DNA from: Macrocystis pyrifera
Taxonomy: Eukaryota; Sar; Phaeophyceae; Laminariales; Laminariaceae
Reading direction: 5' to 3'
DNA length: 64,000 bases
NCBI GenBank assembly: GCA_031763025.1
Contig: JASSKH010000026.1
Span: 6,478,934-6,542,933, forward strand
Position numbers and translations under genes: made by a program. Below are positions 11,785 through 24,100 of this stretch, piece by piece. Each line of letters begins with the position of its first letter. Position 1 is the stretch's first letter. The notes below the pieces were generated by a model. It worked only from the letters and a program-made list of their open reading frames with translations, did no database searches and was not told the origin of the DNA.

Positions 11785-14700
11785 TTCATCACTTTTACTT
11801 TCCAGCCCACTCGTAGGAGGTTTTACCCTCAACGATCTTCTGGACAAGCCGTGGTCACAGGTGTCGTCCCTTCTCCCCCCCGGTACGTGCCTTTTATTTT
11901 TGTCGCGCATAGGGTTCAGCATGCCCACTGCTCGTCGATTTTCATCGAATGTAGCCAACTCACGCTTTCGCGCTTTCCGCTTATCAATTTTTTATGCAAG
12001 AAAAAGTCCCTATGAGCATGTGCACTCGGTGGGACTTGAACCCACGAAATTGATCTTGACAGGCACGCGGACCACCTACCAAGCCACCGGGGACGTACAC
12101 AACCACACACGTCTATCTTTTTCATTCAGGGATTTTTTTCTCGTCCGGGCGGGCGGTGTTTTCGAAGTTTTGTCGACCTCTGCGCAGATTACGCCGCTAT
12201 CCGCTACCTGGTATGTTCATACCTGGTGTCAGGCGTGCCACTATGTAAGTCCGGAAATTGAACCTCCTCCTACTACTGCTGTATAGGTGCTCCAATCCCG
12301 CTTTGAGGATAAATTACTTAGAAGTTGAATGCTTTGTCCCCACAACGGGACCGCAGCACAAAATGGGAATCCACCTGAGATACAGCACCAGTATGCAATT
12401 CAAACGGTCCTATGTTGCTTCTCTTTCTTTGTGGTGTATTTTGGTTGCTGGCGTATGTATGTATGTTGTGTCGGCCGCACCTAGTGCGAAGGCATGGTAT
12501 TGCGTAGGCTATTAATGCATTACGATGTGTTATCTCTGTGTCGTAGTCTGTGACCACGGAACTCGTATCTTTCTAGGGTGAAGAATCAGCTCGGACACTG
12601 GGCTTGCTGGATGTCGACGAACAAAAGAACGGTTTAATGTGAAAAACACACACACACATAGGAAAGGACACGGAGCAAAATTGTCGGGAGACAGCCCTTT
12701 TACCCCTTGACAGACACCGTCAAGGCTAATGTCTTGACAGACAGCCTTGACAGCCAAAAGCCGAGGACGCTAAGAAAAATCCCCGTTCTTCCGGAAACGC
12801 CCGAACAAAATGTCGAAAGGACTGAGCTTTCCTATCTTTTGCTTAATTTCGGAATTTTTATACTTTTCCGAGTCCTATCTACGGAAAAATCCAGTTGAAT
12901 AGCAGCATCTCGATATTTTAAAGGAAGCTCTATTTTTAGGTACGACGATTGACGTGGACCAGCCTGTGCCAGCGAGTTAGTTGATGTGTTCGTTGACAGT
13001 CGATTGTCGATGGCCTGTCAATACACTGTCGATAGTCGAGGCAAAGACGTAGCCACTGTCAGGTGACTTGTACAGAAGCTGCAATAAAAGAGAAGAAGGG
13101 GATCAGATGGTGGCGACCCCAGACCGGTATGTTGATTGATTCGCTCAGCTTTTTTTTTTTTTTTTTTTTCTTCATCACTTCTACTTTCCAGCCCACTCGT
13201 AGGAGGTTTTACCCTCAACGATCTTCTGGACAAGCCGTGGTCACAGGTGTCGCCCCTTCTCCCCCCCCGGTACGTGCCTTTATTTTTTGTCGCGCATAGG
13301 GTTCAGCATTCCCACTGCTCGTCGATTTTCATCGCATTAAGCTAAATCACGCTCTCGCGCTTTCCGCTAATCATTTTTTTTATGCAAGAAAAAGTCCCTA
13401 TGAGCATGCACTCGGTGAGCCTTGAACCCACGAAATTGATCTTGACAGGCACGCGGACCACCTACCAAGCCACCGGGGACGCAGCTGGAAGCTGATGGTG
13501 AGCAAAAGTAGAGTAAGTTCAAAAGGGGGGCGGTGCGCGTGTGCGCTCGCAGCTCGCAACAAAGGACGACCCTTACACTTCGTTCAAACGAAAACAAAAT
13601 AGGGAAACACGTTCGTATTCAGTTCAGTAAAAACAACATGGAGACTCGCAGTTCTGCTGCGAAAATAACGCACTCATGACCCTCGTGTGACCCACATCTA
13701 TCTATTATGTTGTTCAACCAGGACTAAAACTATGCTAGCTACTGGTCCTGGAGGGGGATACACCCTTTCTATTATTTACCAGTGCGTACACACTGATTGT
13801 TTCTACATGTGCTGCAGTAAACTATGTACATTACGTACGTATACTACAGTATAGATCCAAGATGATGCTATCAATACCTTGCCATTCGGACTTATTCTGC
13901 AATGTGTACGAGTGCACAGCAGTAGAAGTAGATAGTGCAAGACTGCTGCTGCTGTATACTGCGACAATAATCAAACTATGATTCACAGACTGGAAAACTG
14001 TCTGTTGTACCTCGACATGCGCAAATGCATACCAGATGACGTAAGTGTTATCGAGTAACGACTATGGTGGCTACTGACAAGTATCATCTCTTAGACCAAC
14101 TATTATTATGGGAAATTATTTCTGAGCTCTCAGAACTGGGGGTTCAGGCCGAAACTCGGCGGGAAAGCTAAAAAAAAAACGATAGACTCCTCAAATTCTC
14201 CCCGTAGTTTTCCGCGAGCTTCCAGGAACAATTTCCCATTGCTCCAGGGTTCTATTTTTAATTTTTGGAGCAGCCAATCACTTTTCTCTGGAGGGTCAGA
14301 AATACGGCTGTTGGTCAGAACTGGGGCCAGAAAAATAGTACATCTTCAAACTTTGTTGATGAGAAATCACGATGTCCTCGGAACTTTTCATAAATTTTGA
14401 AATACGTCAGCTGTGAGTTGGACTGATTAAATAGTTGATACCCAACTTTGCAAGCTGCGTACTACGTCTCGTCTATATTCCATTTTTACCGAATTTTTTA
14501 AGTATTGTGATAAACCGAACGCGCGTATTCTGGACGAACAGTCCAACCACGACTCTGGAGAAACGGAAAAGTGCTAAAACAAGCTCTCGAAAAACTAAGG
14601 GGAACATCGTCAGGAGTCTGCCGGTGTTTTTTTACAGTCGTGTCGAGTAAATCGCGGGTTTTCGGCGAAGAAAGCCAGTTCTGAGACCCCTTGAAAAATT

Positions 14701-17700
14701 TCCCAAAACAATAGTTGGTCTAAGACTATACTAAGCTCTATATAAAATGAGTAAAACACCTGTGGGCGTAGAAATAAAAAATAGAGGTTTCCACACGTGT
14801 AGAGGCTTTTTCTGCCAGGGAGGGTGGTGGGGGACACATGTTTAGACACAGATTGATTTGCCTCGACAGACAGACAGCTTGGCACTGACATGTCTCCTGA
14901 CGTCTTCGGCACAGAGTGGTACGTACCAGGGATGGCGGAAATTAACTGTTGTTGCGCTGTCGCGCAAAATTTTGGTCCAAATATTTGCCATTTTCCGCAA
15001 TAGCCGCAGAGGCAGAGGGGACAGCGCAGCACGCGATTTTTGGGTCGCATTTGTTTTGGCCACAGGCCCAAAAAATTGCTGCGGCCATTTTTATTCGCGT
15101 TAGGTGTTTTTTTTCAACACTGTTTTTCATATTCGCCTTTGGCAGGGAAAAACCTGAGCCCCCATTGTGAATTCGCCGAACGCGAAATAAAAAACTTAAG
15201 GCCCTTTTTCTATGTGCCTGTACTACAGCAGTATAGCAGTAGAATTAAACAAATCTAGGCACCATTCTTTTGCTGTTGGCCGTAGGCTATCTTGTTCCGT
15301 TGTCTTATATTTTAGACACCCGATTTTTCTTCTATTCGCCGTTCGTCGGCGCTTTTCTGTATTCGCCGTTAGTTTCTTGGGCCCGTTTTTCTTGTTTGTG
15401 GTCGGCTGAAAAAACAAATTTATTATTATAGGCTCTTGTTTTTATTAAGTGCCTGTGAACAGTTGGCGTGTTTTGAATTTTGTTCTACGCCTTTTCGAGG
15501 TCCGGGAGGGGGGTTTAAAACGTACTTTGTTACTTGGTTTGCGGGCATGTATTCGCCCATATATATACACCTGTCTCCCTGGACAATAGACAATAGTCCA
15601 ATAGTCTATTAATAGCTTCACATATTGCAATTGACTGTCTATTGCCCTAATTCCAGTTAATTGAAAGGCGTGGATCTCTATTATCCAGACAATTTCGATT
15701 GAGCAACCCCTACCTGGCCCTATTGTCCAGACAATTTCACTTTATAGGTAATTTCCGTAACCAATAGTCCGGACAATTCCAATTAATGGAGCTTCTCCAA
15801 AATAAATTGTCCGGCCAATTCCAATTGACAGACTGTCTCCTGAATCAATTGTCCCGACAATTCCAATTGATAGTCGACCACCCGAAATAGTTGTCCGGAC
15901 AAGTTCAATTAGTAGACTGGCGCCAAGAGTATTTGTCCCGACAACTCCAATTAATAGACAGTCTCTCAGATCACAACTGGCCCGACAATTCCAATTGATA
16001 CACAGTCTCCTAAATCAATTGGCCGGACAATTTCAGTTAGCAGAGTGCTTTCCCAATCAATTGTCCGGGCAATTCCAACTAATAGACGATATACAAAATC
16101 AATTATCTCGACAATGTCGACTAATGCGAAATCTCCAAAACTACTTCAGACAATGCCATCATTGGTGGGCAGTCTCCTAAATCAACTGTCCGTACATTTC
16201 AAAATAACAGTGCACACGGATTACTTTGTTTCGCGGAAACTTTTTGATAATAGAAATATTTACATCTGAGCACATTGGCTAAGCGGTATCAAAACTTCCT
16301 ACCTGCGGACATAAAATACAAAGCTAAAGTTGAGGTGTCCCGCCCTTTTCTGCTTATGCCTTGGACAATTGACCTATCAATAGACTATTGCCCCTACAGC
16401 AGAGTCACGAAGCCGTCTATTAATTGGAATTGTCCGGGCAAGCGATGTCGTAGACTGTCTAGCAATTGAAATAGTTTGGACAATTGTTCTTGGATGCTGT
16501 CTATAATAATCGGATTTATTCGGACAATAGACATCGGGTACTGTTTGACAATTGGGATTGTCCGGACAAATAATTTTGGAGACTCTCTATAATTTGAAGT
16601 TGCCCTGACAATTGATTCCAGAGACTGTCCATTAATTGGAATTGTCTGAACAATTGATGTTTGGTGCTTTTCAATAATTGGAATTGTCAACACAAATGAG
16701 CTCGGAGACTGCCTACCGATTGAAATTGTGCTGGCAAATGATTTCACAGGCTGTCTATTAGTTGGAATTGCTTGAACGATTGATTTCGGACGATTCACAT
16801 GAATTGGACTTGTCGGGGCAACTGCTTTGAGATACCGTCTATTAATTGGATTGTCCGAACAATGGGTTTCGGAAGCGATCTACTAATTGGATTTGTCATG
16901 ACTATCGACTTTAAGAGGGCTCTGTTATTTGAAAGCTGGCAGCTACTTGTAGAACTACATTCGTTTGGTCAGTACACAACATTACCACCATGCTATTTGA
17001 TACATATACCAGGTATATATTTTTGTTTCTTTTCTCTTTGGAATTGTCTTTGTTTTTGTTTTTGTTTTTTCTCTTTGTTTCGTTTTAGTTTCTCTAGGTC
17101 ATGGAATGGGTATGTCGTGCCTGTCGTACGCAGTATGATGACATGGCATTGCATTTCATACGTGCCAACGTAGTAGCGTAGCTTTGTGACCACATAACTT
17201 GTATCTCTCTAGAATTGAAGAATCGGCACGGACACCGGTTGTGCTGGATGTCGACGCGTTGAAAGAACGGTTTAATGTGAAGAAAACAACAGCAACAACT
17301 ATGCATGCCCCCCCGTAATTGTGGTCTCTCTACAGGAGGGGGTGGTTCCAGTATAGGGGGATACCTGATTACATACGAGGTCACAGCAGCAACACAGCTA
17401 CACCTAGATATACGCAGCAGCATCGGTACAGCAGGAGCAACAGCAGCAGTGGTAGCAGAGAAGGTCGACGGTAGGTCCATAGGGGAGTAGGGATGCATCA
17501 AGTGGTGGCATCGATCGCAATGCGGCTACTCCGCATACTGCCACACTACTGTCTGGTTACTGCCGTCTGTGAGATTTCATTGATAGGCACGACCGGCAAC
17601 CGGCACTATATATTCAACAGGCACTATTATGGAAGGGCTACTACTTACTGCTGGTACAATATACTGCTTGATGACAGCAGTGTGAAGCAGCAGAACAAAC

Positions 17701-18127
17701 ACAATGTTTCAAGTTGCAGCTCTGAGCTGGCAGCGAAACGACTACATCCTAACCCGTCAAGCCCATCGACCTAGAGTACAAGATGTTAAAGTCGTTCCAC
17801 AGCCCCCTGCCCCAGCTGAGGCTGACTCAGACCACATCTTGTATATCAAAGTCCGACTCAGTGGTCACTTTGCGTCAAGCTCTGCAGTTTGTATTTATTT
17901 ATTTCCCGAACAAGGTTGATTTATCGATATACGGGGTTGGTTGATACCGCACCACAAGTGTACAGGGGGGGTGGTTCGCAGTATGCTTTTTACACATATT
18001 TACATAGAGGACGTACACTGTATATCCGTCACACTAAAACTGTATGGCAAGATCCCGAGGGACCCTGGAGCCTATATATCGTCGAGGGTAAAACCTCCTA
18101 CGAGTAGCCTGGAAAGTAAAAGTGATG

Positions 18128-18165
<38 letters not shown>

Positions 18166-21100
18166 CTCTTCCTATCTTGACGAGTTATCATGTTGACTCG
18201 TTGAAAACAGCACCTACACAGCAATATCTGCTGGATGCACTACACAACACCCGTATGTATACATCATATTCACACGGGGCATACTTGAAGCTGGATGAAC
18301 AGATTGAAGCTGGGTAGAAAAGATGTCGGTCTAAAAACTCAAGACAACAACCTGGAGGATATATGGGTGATACTACTGGTCGTACGGCAAGATCTCCCTC
18401 GATCCTTGGGCCTTAAAATAGTGTCCCATACTGCCGCAGCAAAGTATCAACACCGCTGCCTCCCGGTATAAAGTACTGCTGTTGTGAAGCCGCTCTATAT
18501 GGTATTCATACCACTATTAATATATCTGTTCATGATACTATAGGTCGTACGGCAAGATCTCCCTCAATACTGCCGCAGCAAAGTATCAACACCGCTGCCT
18601 CCCGGCATGAAGTACTGCAGTGAATTCGGTCAGCTGTCCAGCATAGCAATCAGGTTTTTATTGAGGTGAAAGCCCCGCATGAAAGCTACGTTGAAACTGA
18701 GAACTATACAGCAACTCATATGTTCACAACATAGCTGGTGTTGTGGTCTTGTCGTACCCGGTACATTGGCATTTCTCTTGTTCTACCCGTTACGGTATTC
18801 TCGTACCCGGTACGTGGCAATTCACTTGCTTTACCCGGTATTCACCGGTACGCTGGCATTTCCCTTGCTTTCTTGCTTCACTCGTTGCTTTTTCTGCAAA
18901 TATTAATAAATCAGAATCAGAACGGACACTGGGTTGTACTGATGTAGTTGGGTATAAAGAACGGTAGGGCACACACATACGGGAGTTGTGTACTCCTACG
19001 ACTCATATCCCTGGGATTTCCATACATTCACGGGTGGTAACGCAGGCATCACGGTCACGTTAACACCAGGGAACCGCGAAGGGCTGTTTGCGCAAAAGGT
19101 GCACCCATCAAGACCAACTGCCGCGCTTTCGTCGGTAGTGGAGGCCCCGCAAGTACCACTCGTGGCAAAGGCTTTGCTTGAAGCGCTGATGACCTTCAGG
19201 ATGAGCAGACAGTATGCAGAACATCAAACTGCCCGAGATCAGGGGGGTGCAGAGGGTAGCTGTGCTGTCGTCAATGCCATCCAGATTTTCGGGGGTTTGC
19301 CGGGGGGTATGAGATGGCAGTAGGAGCATAGAAAGACCATCATAATCACTTTTGGCAGCAGCACGAAGGTGCAAGGTGTATCAAGTGCTGTACACCCGAC
19401 GAGCTTTCCCGGGACTTTTAAGCATCCGAAGGAGACAAACGAAAATTGGAAATTCAGTGGGGAGTGCGAGTTGATACGCCCGAGTCAACACCAGCAGTAT
19501 TTTAGTATTATCAAAAGGTTTCTGCATCCGTACGATCGCACATTATTCATGCTGACTGCAAAGTATATGCTATCTTCATTCATATTCTATAATATACAGC
19601 ATCTTCAGCATACCGAGCGGTATTACACAGCCTTAGTTTAATCTTGGCAGATACCCCGTATAATGCTGTCCACTACGGCGAGGAAGTGAGGAATGAGATA
19701 ATTACAGCTACTACTGTGCATGAGCTGCGTACGACACCACGTATTAATATTGTGATTCTCAGTCTATGGCCGAAAATTCGATTGAAGCATAATTTTCTGC
19801 TGTAGATTACGTAAAAAAAATGTCCCCACAGAAACACAAAGATTAGATTTATTAGGGTTCGACCTTCAATATACTTATACCCGATCTGGGTCATGCCCTG
19901 AAAGGGTTTCGTTGGTTTTGATCATGGCTGGCCTATTCGTTTCATCTAAAGGCCGGCGTGGTCTAGTGTATCGCTTCTGTTTTTAGCGTTGAACCATGGA
20001 GCTCGGATCTCATGATGGATGCGGCGGGGATTTATGCAATATATACAATGAAAAGGTAAGGAATCAACTGCTGAGATCGCCTAACGAGGGTAGGCGCGAC
20101 GAAGGACTGAGGTCTTTTCGCAATAAAAATCTAAGGCACAGACCACAGCGGGGAGGGGAATAAGCAGCTTGCTCTGTGACACCGAATGTCTATACGTAGG
20201 AGGGATAGAGAAAAAAGGGCGAAGATAACAAATGGGATCGAAATCAACGATATATCTGTATCTTACATACATAACTACGTACGTAATAAGAATAGAAGGT
20301 ATGAAAAACCAGCAAACGAGTACGAAGAAACACTGCATGGTCGGTGGGCGTCTAGGGGTTTCAAGATCGGTTTGGTTTGAAGAATACACTGCCACTACCT
20401 GTTGTTAGGTCCATACCTTGCGTAAGTATCATCTGAAGATTGGGTTGTCCGAGAACGAATCTGACCAGCAGGTAAACGCCGTAACTCCGAGAGTGTGGGG
20501 TGGTCAAATAATACTATTACGGGGGTCCATAGTTAACGGGACCAAATTTTGTTGGTAAGAATATGTGAATATATAGGTTTTTATGTTTACCATAGGTCCT
20601 ATTAACTATGGACCCCCATAATACCAGGTATTGTAGTACGTGTGATGTTCTCACACTGTAACAATAGCTCACAAAGTCCTGAAATCCCACCCGTGGTCAC
20701 AAAACAGGCTGTAAAAAGTAAAATGCATCGCGACTGGAGAAAACAAACCAGTACGAAATAGTGCCGAACCGGTAGGTGAGATAAAAGGTATTAACGACAT
20801 ATCCAATATGGTATTTACCATCCCGCATCAATTGTAAATGAATGACACCATGAGCGTGTCCATGTTATTACATTTACACCCTACTACTGCTGTAGAGCTA
20901 AAACCAAAAGGACAACGAAAGAAAAACTACATCGCTGGTCTGTATTTGCGGTGTGTCTGAACATAAGAGTGCTGAAATGCCGAATCATACACTACATAAT
21001 CAGCACAGCGCTTACGATGGCTCACCAACAAGAACCGAACGCTGCGTGCTACAGGTTAGTCTGTGCATGAACTAGAGCAGAGTGTGAGCGTAGCATGTAC

Positions 21101-24100
21101 ACCCAGCATAGAGCATAGAGCGGGCTAGAATTTGGAAAAGAACATCAACCTTGATGTGAAAACAGGTGCTTGTTACATCGTGACGAAGGACTCCGGAGCG
21201 TTGGCTCCGATCATGAGTGCTTTGCCTGCAGGAATTGCGACTGCTGTAGCAGAACTGATACATGCATTCTAAGCGGTGGATTCGAGATACACTATGCAAA
21301 CCAAACTGAGCAGAGAAAACCTGGCCTTTTCCGACAGGAAAAACCCAGGACGGACGCATATACTCATTCGCCGCCTTACTCACTAACGCGGTGAACGGAA
21401 AGTCAATCGATTTTGACGCTGTTGTGAGTATCTGATACGGTTCCCATTGTCGACTGGTCATCTTCGCCTTTTGAGTACTGCACTGCTGTACATGTAAAAA
21501 CGATGGCACAACAACAGTGACAGTCAAACAAGAGGCAATTCGATACAGAACCCCTTCTACGAGAACGGTATAGCTGGATAAGCCCAAGCTTCTATTATGA
21601 CCGACCAGTCTGTTAAACCCAATACCAGTGGGATACAGACCATCAGTGTTTTGCTATACTTTTTCGTGATAATACCTGGCCTTCGGGATTGTTACACAGA
21701 TTCAGTTAATATACAGATACTCGACGTCAGGCGCACAGGAGGTACATGAGAATGCGTATACCAGGTATCATAACGTGTGAATACCCACATGTAGGAAGGA
21801 ACGAATGCATGTGCAAGTCGCCACACCACGCACAGCTACACATCTGTGAGACGATAAACATAGATGGGACGTGACGAGCTTTGGTATGATCTGCGCAACC
21901 TAACAGGATACTATTTGTCGCTCCAAGTAAAAGTGTCCGGGTGTTGAAGGAACGAATCGATAGGTGTGATTGGAATGCCAGTAGGCGGTAGGCAGTTTCT
22001 GTTTTGGGGGGGTGTTTGTCTCCACCTTGCTGCAACTATTTCCACAAAAACCGTTACACGAGGGGTACGATTTCGAAGTGGTTCTGGACGAATGCCGGTT
22101 TAAGACGCATTATTGATTTTAGCACGAACAAGTCGCACGAGTGGACAGTGTCCGTGCTGGGGGGGTGGCGTATACGTCAGTACCTTCAAACACGTACTAC
22201 TGTGGGTTCCAGGTTCTCGACCAGACCGTCGCATGGGTATTGTCCCGCGGAGGTCCCACCATTCGCCGAGGTCGTGGATATCCGTATATCTTATTGTACG
22301 ACTGTGGTCATCCATATTCCATGACTATTTGTTGTCGTCAGCAGAGATGTCGTCAGCAGTGACATTGTCCCGTGACAAGTAGTCACTGCGGATTGGAATG
22401 CAAGGCCCGTGCCTCGCACACACTCTCTCTTCCTCTTCCATCATCGTTGATGGTTGTTCGTGAGATCGTCCGTACCGATCCTATACGAAAACCTGGCGTG
22501 TCCTACACGCTACACCCTCTAAGAAAGGGAAGTGCCACAGATGTCGAGTCGAACCTGGGGGTCCTCCCCACATTTGGCGTCGACGGCAGGACCGCGCCTG
22601 TGGCAGTTCTTGTTTTCTCGTGAAAACACACAAGAGGTTCGGTATTTTTCTTCACATCGTACGAAGAAAAACACGAAAGAAAAAATCAAAGAGGACACGA
22701 GTCAGTGTTTCGTAGACTGAGTAAACTACCCCTTTCATCGTTGCGATCTATGGAAGGCGCCCTTCGCCACGCTCATCGTTGACAAGCGAAGAACGCTCTC
22801 CAATCGCTATGGGCCGTGGTTCTACCCGTCTTCTGGTATACGATATGCTCAAGCCGCGTTGGTAAGCCTTCGGTGGCGAGTAGATCTATCGTACCTACCG
22901 TCGTTTGTTTCTTCCGCTGTACGTATCAGTGAAACAGACACGTTCGTTATGTCTACCTTCGAGTAGATATTTTCGTTTTGTCGATTTCAGGTAGGTGTTT
23001 GTCTGCAGAGTCTTCCGTGAACCCACCTGGAGCGCTAACGCTACGTAGCATAAGCGCTGGTTCTTCGTATAACCACCGACGAAACACCGTCCTAGTTTCA
23101 TCCACCAATAACCGCGCTCTGCCCTCGTTAGGCAGGTACATACCATTGGTTCGTTGGACTGGTAAAATCTCTTCTGTTCCTTCTTGTTGTTCTGTTGTGG
23201 TAATTTCGTAATTTTCCACTCATTGTATGCATCATACAAGGAACACAACACACAAGACTTTGAAGCACAGGTAGAGTCGGTACAATCGTTACGTATCATT
23301 GTTTCGCGTGCTGTCGCTGGGCCGCAGCAGCGCAGTGGTTGTATTCGTCACCGTGAGTACAACTGCCGACGTGCTCTCTCCCCTTCGTACGGGGGGGGCA
23401 GCACGGGTAATCGCCACTTCTTTGGCAGATCTGCGTGGGGTGTCTAGCTGTTTGTACCCTTTTCTATCCCATGCAGAGGTCATATTTCGTACGTTGACCT
23501 GTCTGGCCAAAGTTGAGCAAACAACTCTTATTCTGCTAGTTGGAGAGTTCGTGGTTGTTGCACACATAAACGACTAAATAAAAATAAAACGGAATGCCGC
23601 GAAGAGGAGCTTGTCGCGTATGCGCGACCGAACGTACAAGGTCAGTACGAAATATCAGGCAGTCGTCTTGCTTGATAAATGGTAGTCGTGTGTACCATTC
23701 AGCTCGACTCGGTCCCCATGCAACAGCATGATGTGATAGGCGCATTCCGTACTCGGCACCATCGCTATTAATTGACTCTCGTTCAGGTACTCGTACGTAC
23801 TCGTGTACGCGTGGTACTCGTACAGTCAGTCTGCCTGGTGGTCGATTTATGTTTTTATTTTTTTTCCGTTTCGTCTCGTATTTTTACGATTTTCTTTGGT
23901 TCCTTGGAAAATAATTGCGCCATTCAATTGCTTATCGCATAAATATGTTCGCGGATTTCCGTCCTGTTCGATTTGGTCGACAGAAAGAGCAAAGAAACCC
24001 TCATACAGCAGTCCAAAAAGCAGTACCGCAGAACGATATTGTATGTCGCAATCTCACCGCATTTTGGCAATCGTATTGTCACTACAGAGTACTACGTAGT

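Noticed and set aside
12010..12094. genuine tRNA gene on the minus strand
   Set aside because: Repeated at two other loci with the same downstream body and poly(A); the acceptor stem does not close directly after the T arm. It is a SINE head.
18988..19323. 111-codon frame as a host gene
   Set aside because: No motif, and overlapping frames on the other strand are as long. It lies inside an intron full of repeats.
19940..20025. tRNA-like GGCGTGGTCTAGTGTATCGC
   Set aside because: The A-box resemblance is good but there is no convincing B box and no stems close.
21072..21587. 171-codon minus-strand frame
   Set aside because: No recognisable domain or splice context; composition like surrounding intron.
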